Assembly (NCBI GenBank): GCA_035633215.1
Contig: DASQFI010000059.1
Location: 62,001-126,000 of the forward strand
From: DASQFI01 sp035633215
GTDB taxonomy: Bacteria > Acidobacteriota > Vicinamibacteria > Vicinamibacterales > SCN-69-37
DNA: 64,000 nucleotides
Direction of reading: 5' to 3'
Part shown: positions 9,030 through 17,594 of the stretch, one piece after another
Position numbering within the stretch: the first letter of the stretch is position 1
Layout of the letters: each line of letters starts with the position of its first letter
Notes under the pieces: generated by a model
Databases searched by the model: none
Told to the model about the DNA's origin: nothing
What the model saw: the letters and a program-made list of their open reading frames with translations, nothing else
Translations under genes and position numbers: made by a program

Positions 9030-9368
9030 GGAAGAATCTGTAGTCTCCAATCTGGAATCTGCGATCGGAACCGCCAACCAGACACTGGAATCTGCGATCG
9101 GAACCGCAACCAGACAATCGACGCCGGCTGCTATCGCTCGCGCGACACGCGAGTCCCAGAAACGGGAATTATGGCCGGTTCCGGGCGGGTGATGCACGTA
9201 CCGGCAGGATAGAAGGAAAACGCGTGCCAGATCGCATCAAACGGCCGGATGCGCGGCCGCCGGGCACCCGCGGCTGGGGCTGGCACGGCGCTTGATGTAC
9301 CACGACTTCGGGTCTTTTTTGCCTGCGGATTTTTGCAAAAAGAAACCCGAGGTCTTTCCCACTTCACC
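9030..9368. other. Divergent intergenic region with tandem repeat and hairpin
   Basis: This separates the NtrC-type regulator (-) from the receiver-phosphatase (+). It holds a 23-bp direct repeat (9052-9074 and 9085-9107) and an imperfect hairpin with arms 9304-9322 and 9335-9354, whose distal part ACCCGAGGTC recurs in the hairpin at 15073-15126. I could not identify a confident promoter. Confidence 0.7.
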
Positions 9369-10499
9369 GTGACGCCCGCCCCTCGCATTCTCGTCGCCGA
9401 CGATCAGGCCGACATCCTGCAGGCGCTTCGTCTGCTGCTGAACGACGCCGGGTTCGAGACCGAGCTCGTGAACTCGGTCGGGGGCGTGCTCGATCGCGTC
9501 ATCGAGCGCCCGTACGACCTGCTGCTGATGGATCTGAACTACACACGCGACACGACGTCCGGACGCGAGGGTCTGGAGCTGCTCGATCGCGTGCGGTCCC
9601 ACGACGGCACGCTGCCGGTCGTGGTGATGACCGGCTGGGGCAGCATCGACACGGCCGTCGAGGCGATGCGGCGCGGCGCGCGCAGCTTCGTGCAAAAGCC
9701 GTGGGACGATCTGACGCTCGTCGATGTCGTGCGTCGCGAGGTCGAGGATGGCATGGCCTTACGGCGGCGCGACGCGAAGCTCGCGCGCGAGCACGACGAG
9801 GCGCGGCTCATCCAGCGCGCGCTGCTGCCGTCGAGCATGCCAGAGATCACGGGCTGCACCCTGGCCGCGCTGTGGACGCCCGCGTCAGGGATCGGCGGCG
9901 ACTGCTACGACGTCCTGCGCTTCAGCGACACACGCGTCGCGGTGTCGATCGCCGACGTCGTCGGCAAGGGCCTGCCGGCGGCGCTCCTCATGTCGAATCT
10001 TCAGGCCGCCGTCCGGGCGTTTTCCACCGCGGCGGCCGAGCCGCACGACGTGTGCGCAAGCGTGAACCGCCTGCTCTGCCGGAACATCGCTTCGGGCAAG
10101 TTCGTGACGTTCTGCTACGCCGTCATCGACACCAGCGCGATGACGATCGCGTACGCCAACGCCGGACATTTTCCGCCGGTCCTGATGCGCGCCGATGGCC
10201 GCGCCGAGCAACTGGCCCCGACCGGCCTCGTCCTCGGCGTGACCGCCGACTGGGCCTACACGAGTCGCCTCATCGAGGTCGGCCGCGGCGACCGGCTCGT
10301 CTGCTACACCGACGGCATCACGGAGGCGCTGACGCCCGACAACGGAGAATTCGGAGAGGACCGGCTGGTGGAGACCATCCGCGCCCTGCGGACCGAGCCG
10401 CCCGACCGCCTCGCGCGAGCGGTCTCGGACGCCGTGACCGCCTGGACCGGCGGGGCGCCGCAAGACGACGCCACCCTGATTGTCGCGGCGATGGCATGA
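9369..10499 (+). CDS. Response regulator with PP2C/SpoIIE phosphatase output domain
   Basis: The 376-residue protein is taken from the GTG giving VTPAPRILVADDQAD; a longer in-frame reading passes through a hairpin and lacks support. The receiver (about 5-125) has the phospho-Asp in LMDLNYTRD. A short coiled linker (about 130-155) leads to a SpoIIE-type PP2C domain with metal-binding motifs GGDCYDVLRF, IADVVGKGLPAALLM, YTDGITEA and QDDATLI. Such proteins dephosphorylate anti-sigma-factor antagonists when the receiver is phosphorylated. No antagonist or anti-sigma gene is adjacent. Confidence 0.92.
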   Translation: MTPAPRILVADDQADILQALRLLLNDAGFETELVNSVGGVLDRVIERPYDLLLMDLNYTRDTTSGREGLELLDRVRSHDGTLPVVVMTGWGSIDTAVEAMRRGARSFVQKPWDDLTLVDVVRREVEDGMALRRRDAKLAREHDEARLIQRALLPSSMPEITGCTLAALWTPASGIGGDCYDVLRFSDTRVAVSIADVVGKGLPAALLMSNLQAAVRAFSTAAAEPHDVCASVNRLLCRNIASGKFVTFCYAVIDTSAMTIAYANAGHFPPVLMRADGRAEQLAPTGLVLGVTADWAYTSRLIEVGRGDRLVCYTDGITEALTPDNGEFGEDRLVETIRALRTEPPDRLARAVSDAVTAWTGGAPQDDATLIVAAMA

Positions 10500-10673
10500 T
10501 GACCCTCAGCCTCCGGCTCCATGCAGCCGGTCTGTCCTCTTCTGTGAATGCTCGCGGGGCCCCACCCCCGCTCGCGCGGCCGCGGGCGCTTTTCGCCTTA
10601 CCCGTGCGTCCGTACCGACAGATCTGTTGCTATATGATGTCGGGGTTCCCCACATTGTTTCAGAGGAGTTCCC

Positions 10674-11285
10674 ATGCGCGTTCTCGTTTTGGTCTTTACA
10701 CTCATTGCCGCGTTCGTGGTCTCGTCGACCCAGCCGGTTACAGCCCGTCACCAGCCCGTCAGCAGCGAATTGGCGCTTCAGGCGCAGGCCCAGCCGCCGC
10801 CGGCCCGGACGCCGGACGTCATCTTCGTGCCGACGCGCGAAGCCGTCCGGCGGGCGATGCTCAAGATGGCCAACGTCACCAAGGATGACTACGTGATCGA
10901 TCTCGGCTGTGGGGCCGGCGACATCGTGGTCACTGCCGCGAAGGAGTTCGGCGCGCGCGCCCTCGGCGTCGATATCGATCCCCAGCGGGTCAAGGAAGCC
11001 AATGAAAACGTGACGAAGAACGGCGTCCAGGACAGGGTCAAGATCATGCTGGGCGATATCTTCGATCCGAACCTCAAGATCGACGATGCGACGGTCGTGA
11101 CGCTGTACCTGCTGCCCTCGCTCAACGCGAAGCTCGCGCCGCGCCTGAAGAAAGAGCTCAAGCCGGGCACGCGCATCGTGTCGCACGCGTTCGACATGAT
11201 GCAGGCCGAGCCGCCGTGGCCGGCCGAGAAGACGCAGGAAGTGGACGGCGCGAACATCTATCTCTGGACGATCCCGAAGCGGTAG
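10674..11285 (+). CDS. Exported class I SAM-dependent methyltransferase, copy 1
   Basis: This 203-residue protein has a clear signal-peptide-like N-terminus (MRVLVLVFTLIAAFVVSSTQ) followed by a complete small methyltransferase fold: motif I YVIDLGCGAGDIVV, acidic motif II ALGVDIDP, then LGDIFDPN and LYLLPSLNAKLAP. A good ribosome binding site (GAGGAG) lies before the ATG. The core resembles DOT1/PRMT-like bacterial enzymes of unknown substrate. The puzzle is export: SAM is not normally present in the periplasm, so the hydrophobic N-terminus may instead be a membrane anchor with the enzyme on the cytoplasmic side. A paralogue follows directly. Confidence 0.8.
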   Translation: MRVLVLVFTLIAAFVVSSTQPVTARHQPVSSELALQAQAQPPPARTPDVIFVPTREAVRRAMLKMANVTKDDYVIDLGCGAGDIVVTAAKEFGARALGVDIDPQRVKEANENVTKNGVQDRVKIMLGDIFDPNLKIDDATVVTLYLLPSLNAKLAPRLKKELKPGTRIVSHAFDMMQAEPPWPAEKTQEVDGANIYLWTIPKR

Positions 11286-11303
11286 ATTGACGTTTTCCCA
11301 AGG

Positions 11304-11340
11304 GCGGGCGCCCGGCACACACGGCCGGGGCGCCCGCTCG
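11304..11340 (+). terminator. GC-rich hairpin between the two methyltransferase genes
   Basis: Stem arms at 11304-11316 and 11324-11337 pair with one bulge (GCGGGCGCCCGGC with GCCGGGGCGCCCGC) and are followed by TCGTTCGTTT. It is a weak intrinsic terminator or attenuator candidate that could partly separate expression of the two paralogues. Confidence 0.5.
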
Positions 11341-11352
11341 TTCGTTTCAGGG

Positions 11353-11904
11353 ATGAAGATCTTCGTTTGGCTGTTCGTCACGTTTGCCGCCGGGCTCGCG
11401 GCAGCTCCGTTCGATGCTGCGCAGCAGACGCCGGTCCGTCCGCCAGACGTACGATGGGTGCCCACGCAGGACGCCGTCGTGGACGGCATGCTCAAGCTCG
11501 CCGGGGTCACGAGCGCCGACGTGGTCTACGATCTCGGCTGCGGCGATGGAAAGATCGTCATCGCGGCCGCCAGGCAGTACGGCGCCCGCGGCGTGGGCGT
11601 CGATATCGATCCCGAGCGCATTAGAGAAGCCAACGAGAACGCCAAGGCCGCCGGCGTCACCGACAAGGTGACGTTCATCCTTGGCGACATCTTCGACCCG
11701 AACATCAAGATCGCCGAGGCGACCGTCGTGACGCTGTTTCTGCTGCCCAGGCTGAATCTGCTGCTGCGCCCACGGCTCTGGAAAGAGCTGCGGCCGGGCA
11801 CCCGGGTGGTCTCCAACAGCTTCGATATGGGCGACTGGACGCCGGCCAGAACCGAGCAGTTCGGCAACTTCACGGTCTATTTCTGGACCATCCCGCACAG
11901 GTAA
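11353..11904 (+). CDS. Exported class I SAM-dependent methyltransferase, copy 2
   Basis: This 183-residue paralogue starts at MKIFVWLFVTFAAGLAAAP, again a signal peptide, cleaved near DAAQQ. Both copies share the pattern RPPDV.WVPT / VVYDLGCGDGKIVIAA / GVDIDPERI / GDIFDPN / FLLPRLN.LLRP / PGTRVVSNSFDM. The start was placed at the ATG that gives the signal peptide, because the upstream extension crosses the hairpin. The conserved signal peptides in both copies argue that membrane targeting is functional and not a mis-called start. Confidence 0.8.
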   Translation: MKIFVWLFVTFAAGLAAAPFDAAQQTPVRPPDVRWVPTQDAVVDGMLKLAGVTSADVVYDLGCGDGKIVIAAARQYGARGVGVDIDPERIREANENAKAAGVTDKVTFILGDIFDPNIKIAEATVVTLFLLPRLNLLLRPRLWKELRPGTRVVSNSFDMGDWTPARTEQFGNFTVYFWTIPHR

Positions 11905-11930
11905 GCTCAGGTATCGCTTCGATTCCGCAC

Positions 11931-13838
11931 GTGCCGCGTCAACGCGCCCACACCCGGTCGGGTCTCAGTGCGTGGTTTCTGGTCGAGCTCGGCGACACCG
12001 CGCAGCCGGAACGGCCCAAGCACACCGCGCCCTGGTGGCAGGTGATGTGCCTGACGGGCGTCGACTACTTCTCGACGCTCGGCTATCAGCCCAGCATCGC
12101 GTTTCTCGCCGCTGGATATCTCTCACCGTTCGCGACGCTGCTCCTCGTCCTCCTCACGCTCTTCGGTGCGCTGCCCGTCTACTACCGCATCGCGGCCCTG
12201 AGCCCGCACGGTCAGGGCAGCCTGTCGGTGCTCGAGGAGCTGCTCCCGAGGTGGCGCGGCAAGGCCCTCGTGCTCTGCCTGCTCGGATTCGCCGCCACGA
12301 GCTTCGTGATCACGATGACGCTCTCGGCCGCCGACGCGACCGCGCACATCATCGAAAACCCGTTCGTCCCGAAATGGGCCAACCATCCGATCCTGGTGAC
12401 CTGCCTGCTGCTCGGCTTTCTGGGCGGCATCTTCATGCGCGGATTCCGCGACGCGATCTGGGTCGCGGTGCTGCTCGTCGTGCTCTATCTCGCGGTCAAT
12501 CTCGTCGTGATTGGCTGGGAGCTCGTCCTGCTCGTTCAGCATCCGAGCGCGATTGCGGATTGGCGCAACAACCTGGTCGCCACCCAACACAGCCCCTGGA
12601 TGATGATCCTGCTCACCATCGCGCTCTTCCCCAAGCTCGCGCTTGGACTCTCGGGCTTCGAGACGGGCGTCGCGGTGATGCCGCTGGTGAAAGGCGACGG
12701 GACTGACGAGGCGGCCGTGCTGCAGTCGCGTATCGCGAATACCAAGAAGCTCCTGACCGTGGCGGCGCTCATCATGACGGTGTTGCTGGTCGGCAGCGCG
12801 ATTGTCACGACCACCATGATTCCGGCGAGCGCGCTGCAAGTGGGCGGACCGGCCGACGGCCGCGCGCTGGCGTACCTCGCGCACCGCGATTTCGGCGACA
12901 CGTTCGGCACCTTGTACGACCTGGCGACGATCGGCACGCTCTGGTTCGCCGGCGCGTCGGCCCTGGCCGGACTCCTGAACCTCGTGCCGCTGTATCTGCC
13001 GCGCTACGGCATGGCGCCGGACTGGGCGCGCGCGACTCGTCCCCTGGTGCTCATCATCACCATCATCGGCGTCGTCGTCACGATCATGTTCGACGCGAAC
13101 GTCAACGAGCAGGGCGGCGCCTATGCGACGGGCGTGTTGATGCTGATGACGTCGGCGGCGGTCGCGGTCGCGATCGCGCACCCCGAGCGCCGCCGGTACT
13201 TCGTGCCGGTCTCGTGCATCTTCATCTACGCGACCGTGGTCAACATCGTCGAGCGGCCCGAGGGCATCAAGATTGCCGGCTGGTTCATCGTCGCGATCGT
13301 CGCCTCGTCGCTCATCTCGCGCGTCCTGCGCTCCACGGAGATCCGCATCGAGGGCGTCGCCTACGACACTGCGGCGGAACGGTTCATCAAGGACGCGGCG
13401 GACCACCAGTCGCTCAGGATCATCGCGAGCCGGCCGAACACCGGCCAGCCGGCCGAATACGCGCGCAAGCTGGAAGAAGCCCGGCGCTCGCATCATCTGC
13501 CGCCCGACGACCTGGTGCTCTTCCTCGAAGTGCGTCCCGGCGACGCGTCAGATTTCTCGGACGTGCTCGACGTGCGCGGCGTGGAGGTCGGCGGATTTCG
13601 CGTCCTGCGATCCACGAGTCCGGCCATCCCGAACGCGATCGCCGGATTGCTCATCGATCTCCGCGAGCGCACCGGGGTCATCCCGCACGCGTATTTCGGC
13701 TGGACCGAGGGCAATCCGCTTGCCTACCTGCTCAAGTTCCTGGCCTTCGGCGAAGGCGACACGGCGCCCGTCGCGCGGGAAGTCCTCAGAAAAGCCGAAG
13801 CGGCACCCGAACGTCGGCCCCGGATCCACGTCGGATAG
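11931..13838 (+). CDS. APC superfamily permease with C-terminal cytoplasmic domain
   Basis: The 635-residue protein begins with GTG (VPRQRAHTRSGL). Twelve or so hydrophobic helices fill residues 35-475, beginning with GVDYFSTLGYQPSIAFLAAG, followed by a soluble domain (about 475-635). The first helix with its unwound glycine-rich break and the PHGQGSLSVLEELLP loop fit the APC (LeuT-like) fold. The family includes amino-acid transporters and the KimA-type potassium importers, which also carry a cytoplasmic tail; the sequence does not decide the substrate. It follows the methyltransferase pair after 26 nt. Confidence 0.8.
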   Translation: MPRQRAHTRSGLSAWFLVELGDTAQPERPKHTAPWWQVMCLTGVDYFSTLGYQPSIAFLAAGYLSPFATLLLVLLTLFGALPVYYRIAALSPHGQGSLSVLEELLPRWRGKALVLCLLGFAATSFVITMTLSAADATAHIIENPFVPKWANHPILVTCLLLGFLGGIFMRGFRDAIWVAVLLVVLYLAVNLVVIGWELVLLVQHPSAIADWRNNLVATQHSPWMMILLTIALFPKLALGLSGFETGVAVMPLVKGDGTDEAAVLQSRIANTKKLLTVAALIMTVLLVGSAIVTTTMIPASALQVGGPADGRALAYLAHRDFGDTFGTLYDLATIGTLWFAGASALAGLLNLVPLYLPRYGMAPDWARATRPLVLIITIIGVVVTIMFDANVNEQGGAYATGVLMLMTSAAVAVAIAHPERRRYFVPVSCIFIYATVVNIVERPEGIKIAGWFIVAIVASSLISRVLRSTEIRIEGVAYDTAAERFIKDAADHQSLRIIASRPNTGQPAEYARKLEEARRSHHLPPDDLVLFLEVRPGDASDFSDVLDVRGVEVGGFRVLRSTSPAIPNAIAGLLIDLRERTGVIPHAYFGWTEGNPLAYLLKFLAFGEGDTAPVAREVLRKAEAAPERRPRIHVG

Positions 13839-13859
13839 GCCCGACGAGGACATCTTTGG

Positions 13860-14321
13860 TTATTCGATGGTCGTCAGCAATCGATCGAGCAATTCGGCCT
13901 GCGCGACGTTGATGACGCGCTTGCCATCGTCGGCCGAGAAGAACTCGACGCGATCGACTTCGGGAATCTCGATGCGGCGGCCGGAGCGGGGCGGCCATTC
14001 GGTCGTCGTCGTCGCGCTGCTGATGCCCGAGGGATCGCAGTCGCCTTCAAACGCCCAGGCGTGCACGATCTTGCCGCTCCGCTGCGTGATCTGGCCGAGC
14101 GCCAGATAGGGACCGCACGGATCGAATCCGGTCTCTTCCCTGAACTCGCGAATGGCGGTCTCGAGCGGATCTTCCCCGGGATGGATGCCGCCCTTTGGAA
14201 TCGTCCACGCGCCCTCGTGGCGGGTCGCCCAGTACGGTCCGCCGGGATGCGCCAGCAGCACTTCGACCTGTCCATTGCGCCGCCGATACAGCAGCAGACC
14301 GGCACTTTCCTTTTGCGCCAT
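13860..14321 (-). CDS. Nudix hydrolase
   Basis: A 153-residue single-domain protein starting MAQKESAGLLLYRR. The Nudix box is complete (GGIHPGEDP then REFREETGF), supplying the Mg2+-binding glutamates. Preceding it, PGGPYWATRHEGAWTIPKGG matches Nudix enzymes that hydrolyse nucleoside diphosphates linked to another moiety; it resembles the diadenosine-polyphosphate or DNA-repair-associated subgroup. The ORF continues upstream without support, so the ATG after which homology begins was used. It is transcribed on the same strand as the alkylation-repair gene 44 nt upstream. Confidence 0.88.
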   Translation of the reverse strand: MAQKESAGLLLYRRRNGQVEVLLAHPGGPYWATRHEGAWTIPKGGIHPGEDPLETAIREFREETGFDPCGPYLALGQITQRSGKIVHAWAFEGDCDPSGISSATTTTEWPPRSGRRIEIPEVDRVEFFSADDGKRVINVAQAELLDRLLTTIE

Positions 14322-14364
14322 CTCTCCGCCCGAATTTACGACAGATACTGCCCTGCTGTTGCGG

Positions 14365-14958
14365 TCACCGGACGTGTTTGCGCCCGGTTCGCAACTTGGT
14401 GTCCACTTCCCGGCGCACGACCGCTGGCAGATCGGCCCCATGGTCGCGGAGGAACGCCCTGACCGCGCCGGGATCGAGCTTGACCAGAGACCGCAGCGAC
14501 CACGACAGGGCTTTTGCCAGCATGGCGTCGCGCTCGCCGGCGAACTCCGAGCAAATCAGCAATGTCCGCCGTGTGTCGCCCTGTCCACCGCGGGCCGCGA
14601 CGTTCAGGGCGACGGTGGACGCCAGGGCGGTCCGGCGCCACCAGCGATCGGGCGACCGCGCCCATCGCACCACATCGCGGTCGCTGACGCGGCCCTCGCG
14701 CCACGCCGGACCGCTGACGAAGACGGCAAACCCGTCTACCGACCCCCAGTTGTCGTTGTCGCGGCCGAGGCGCTCGACGATCCGCGCGGTCAGCAAGGCT
14801 CGCGCCTCCTTCCGGCGCGAGACCAGCTCGTAGCCGACCTGCCGGCCCTCGACGGTTCCGCTGCGGACGAGCGCGAGCGCGACGTCGAGAATCGCGCGCG
14901 GCGGTGCCGTACGAAGATCCGCCGCGAACTGCCGGACGACCGGACGCATTTTCGGCAC
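14365..14958 (-). CDS. DNA alkylation repair protein (AlkD-like HEAT repeats), probably frameshifted at its 5' end
   Basis: The 197-residue frame contains AlkD-like helical repeats, including GRQVGYELVSRRKEAR and the family pattern WSLRSLVKLDPGAVRAFL near the end. AlkD proteins excise bulky alkylated bases without flipping them. Homology clearly begins before the GTG used here: LGVPVPKM is preceded in frame by nothing sensible, while another frame (about 14973-15060) supplies RRIERALAPHADVERRAVL and GGYAPTGLRR, the expected N-terminal helices. Restoring one G/C near 14970 would join the two. No good start codon exists in the upstream frame, so the gene may be decaying. Confidence 0.7.
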   Translation of the reverse strand: MPKMRPVVRQFAADLRTAPPRAILDVALALVRSGTVEGRQVGYELVSRRKEARALLTARIVERLGRDNDNWGSVDGFAVFVSGPAWREGRVSDRDVVRWARSPDRWWRRTALASTVALNVAARGGQGDTRRTLLICSEFAGERDAMLAKALSWSLRSLVKLDPGAVRAFLRDHGADLPAVVRREVDTKLRTGRKHVR

Positions 14959-15072
14959 GGGAACGCCAAGCGGCGCAGCCCGGTCGGCGCGTACCCGCCA
15001 GTGAGCACCGCGCGGCGCTCGACGTCGGCATGTGGCGCGAGCGCTCGCTCGATGCGGCGGGCTAGAAGAAAA

Positions 15073-15126
15073 GACCTCGGGTGTCGTTTTGCGGGTCTCT
15101 TCGCGTTCAAAACGACACCCGAGGTC
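15073..15126. terminator. Perfect 18-bp inverted repeat at the 3' end of the copper ATPase
   Basis: Arms 15073-15090 (GACCTCGGGTGTCGTTTT) and 15109-15126 are exact reverse complements. The ATPase TGA (15109-15107) touches the right arm, and a T-run follows the stem on either strand. It could terminate the ATPase transcript, and it lies where the AlkD-like gene should begin. Confidence 0.75.
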
Positions 15127-17476
15127 CTGATCGCTGCAATCTCAGCGCATTGGCAATGACGGAGACCGAGCTGACACTCATCGCCGCGGCCGCGATCATG
15201 GGGCTCAGAAGGAGGCCAAACCACGGATACAGCACGCCGGCGGCGATCGGAACGCCGAGCGCATTGTAGACAAACGCAAAGAACAGGTTCTGGCGGATGT
15301 TGCTCATCGTCTGCTTCGAGAGCCGGCGCGCGCGCACGATGCCCTTCAGGTCGCCCTTCACCAACGTCACGCTCGCGCTCTCCATCGCGACATCGGTGCC
15401 TGTCCCCATCGCAATTCCCACGTTGGCCGCGGCCAGCGCGGGCGCGTCGTTGATCCCGTCGCCCGCCATCGCGACCATCCGGCCTTCGGCCTGCAGCTGC
15501 CTGACGACTGCCAGCTTGTCGGCGGGCAGCACTTCCGCGCGCACCTCCTCGATCGCCAGGCGCCTGGCGACGGCTTTCGCGGTCGTCTTGTTGTCGCCGG
15601 TCACCATCACAATGCGAACCGAGTCGGCGCGGAGCGCGCGGATCGCGTCCACGGCGCTCACTCTGATCGGATCGGCGATCCCCAGCAGCCCCGCCGGGCG
15701 TCCGTCAATGGCCACGAGGACGACGGTATGGCCTTCGACGCGCTGCGCCTCGGCGCGCCGAGCCAGCTCCGAGTCGTCGACGCCGAGCTCACGCATCAGC
15801 GCGAGGTTTCCCACGGCGACCGATCGATCTCGCACCCGTCCGATCACGCCCTTGCCCGTGCGTGATTCGAAATCGATGACCGGCGCGAGTCCCAGCCCGC
15901 GCGCCTCCGCCGCCTTGACGATCGCCGAGGCCAGCGGGTGCTCGCTGGCGCGCTCGAGACTCGCGGCCGCCGCCAGCACGTCGGCTTCCTCGAATCCCGC
16001 GAGCCAGCTGACCGTCTCGAGCGCCGGCTTGCCCTGTGTGAGCGTGCCGGTCTTGTCCACGATCATCGTGTCCACGCGTTCGAGCGTCTCGATCGCCTCG
16101 GCATTCTTGAAGAGCACGCCCATCGTCGCGCCCTTTCCGCTCGCGACCATGATCGACATCGGCGTCGCGAGTCCGAGCGCGCACGGACAGGCGATGATCA
16201 GGACCGCGATCGCGTTGACGATGCCGTAGGCCATGCGCGGCTCGGGACCGATGCGGCTCCAGACGAAGAAGGTCGCGACGGCGATGAGCATGACCGCGGG
16301 CACGAAGTATCCAGACACGCGATCGGCCAGCCGTTGAATGGGTGCGCGGCTTCGCTGCGCGTCGGCCACCAACGCGACGATGCGGGCCAGAAGCGTGTCC
16401 GATCCGACACGCTCGGCGCGCATGACGAACGTCCCGGTGCCATTGACCGTGGCGCCGACCACCGTATCCCCCGGTTGCTTGTGGACGGGAATCGGCTCGC
16501 CAGACACCATCGACTCGTCGACCGAGCTCGCGCCGTCCAGGACGATGCCATCGACCGGCACTCGCTCACCCGGCCGGACGCGGAGCCGATCGCCGGACAT
16601 GATCTCCGACACGGGCACGTCTTCTTCGGCGTCGTCATCCCTCAACCGTCGAGCGGACGTCGGCGCGAGGCTCAGCAGCGTTCGAATCGCGGCGCCAGTG
16701 CGTCCGCGCGCCCGAAGCTCCAGCACCTGCCCGAGCAGGACCAGCGTGACGATCACCACGGCCGCTTCGAAATAGACGCCGACCTCACCGGCGTGATCAC
16801 GAAACGCCGCCGGAAACACGCCAGGCGCAATGACGGCCACGACACTTGCGGCGTACGCCACGACGACGCCAAGTGAAATCAGCGTGAACATGTTCAGATT
16901 GCCGCTCGTGACGGATCGAACGGCACGCACGTGGAACGGCCACGCCGCCCAGAGGCAGACCGGCGTCGCGAGCAACAGCTCGGTCCAGCGCGAGCTGCGC
17001 GGAGACATCAGGCGATGGAGCCAGGCTTCGGCCGCCATCCCTCCGGTCGCGAGCAGCACGACTGGAATCGTGAGTGCGAGCGCGGCCCAGAATCGGCGGC
17101 TCATGTCGGTCAACTCGGGGTTCGTCTCCGGCACGGCCGAGATCGTCCTGGGTTCGAGCGCCATGCCGCAGATTGGGCAGTCGCCGGGCCCGTCGCGCAC
17201 GACCTCCGGATGCATCGGACAGGTCCACTGCCCAGCTCCGGTCGATGCCTCGGCAGGTCGTTGTGGTCGAGGGGGAGGGCCGTGCCGATGGCCGGCAGAA
17301 GGGCGAAGTACCTGCACAACCTGCTGCCCGGGCTTGGTTAGATACGGCTCGGGGTTGGCGGCGAATTTCTGCCGGCAGCCGGGCGCGCAGAAGTAGTACG
17401 TCGTGCCCTTGTATTCGTGCGAACCGCCGCGCGCGGTCGCCCGATCGACGGTCATCCCGCAGACGGGATCGATCAT
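15107..17476 (-). CDS. copA: Copper-translocating P-type ATPase with YHS and CPMHP metal-binding domains
   Basis: The 789-residue P1B-type ATPase starts MIDPVCGMTVDRAT. Domains in order: YHS domain (about 1-48, DPVCGM and YYFCAPGC), heavy-metal-binding CPMHPEV/CPICGMAL motif (about 85-110), helices, actuator with SGEPIP, the CPC motif in IACPCALGLATP, phosphorylation site DKTGTLTQG, HPLASAIV, and GDGINDAPAL. The last helix reads MSVSSVSVIANALRL, typical of Cu+ pumps. It would export copper to the periplasm. No CsoR/CueR regulator or chaperone gene is adjacent; a cytochrome c gene lies upstream on the same strand. Confidence 0.93.
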   Translation of the reverse strand: MIDPVCGMTVDRATARGGSHEYKGTTYYFCAPGCRQKFAANPEPYLTKPGQQVVQVLRPSAGHRHGPPPRPQRPAEASTGAGQWTCPMHPEVVRDGPGDCPICGMALEPRTISAVPETNPELTDMSRRFWAALALTIPVVLLATGGMAAEAWLHRLMSPRSSRWTELLLATPVCLWAAWPFHVRAVRSVTSGNLNMFTLISLGVVVAYAASVVAVIAPGVFPAAFRDHAGEVGVYFEAAVVIVTLVLLGQVLELRARGRTGAAIRTLLSLAPTSARRLRDDDAEEDVPVSEIMSGDRLRVRPGERVPVDGIVLDGASSVDESMVSGEPIPVHKQPGDTVVGATVNGTGTFVMRAERVGSDTLLARIVALVADAQRSRAPIQRLADRVSGYFVPAVMLIAVATFFVWSRIGPEPRMAYGIVNAIAVLIIACPCALGLATPMSIMVASGKGATMGVLFKNAEAIETLERVDTMIVDKTGTLTQGKPALETVSWLAGFEEADVLAAAASLERASEHPLASAIVKAAEARGLGLAPVIDFESRTGKGVIGRVRDRSVAVGNLALMRELGVDDSELARRAEAQRVEGHTVVLVAIDGRPAGLLGIADPIRVSAVDAIRALRADSVRIVMVTGDNKTTAKAVARRLAIEEVRAEVLPADKLAVVRQLQAEGRMVAMAGDGINDAPALAAANVGIAMGTGTDVAMESASVTLVKGDLKGIVRARRLSKQTMSNIRQNLFFAFVYNALGVPIAAGVLYPWFGLLLSPMIAAAAMSVSSVSVIANALRLQRSGPRVSF

Positions 17477-17594
17477 GCCGCCTATTGTGATGGATCAGCG
17501 TGCGCGAGCGTGTCGCGGGAACGGATTCCGGGCGGGCGGAACGACGAGGATCACGGTCCCGCCGAAGCGCTCCGCGCGCAGGCGGACCGTCACA

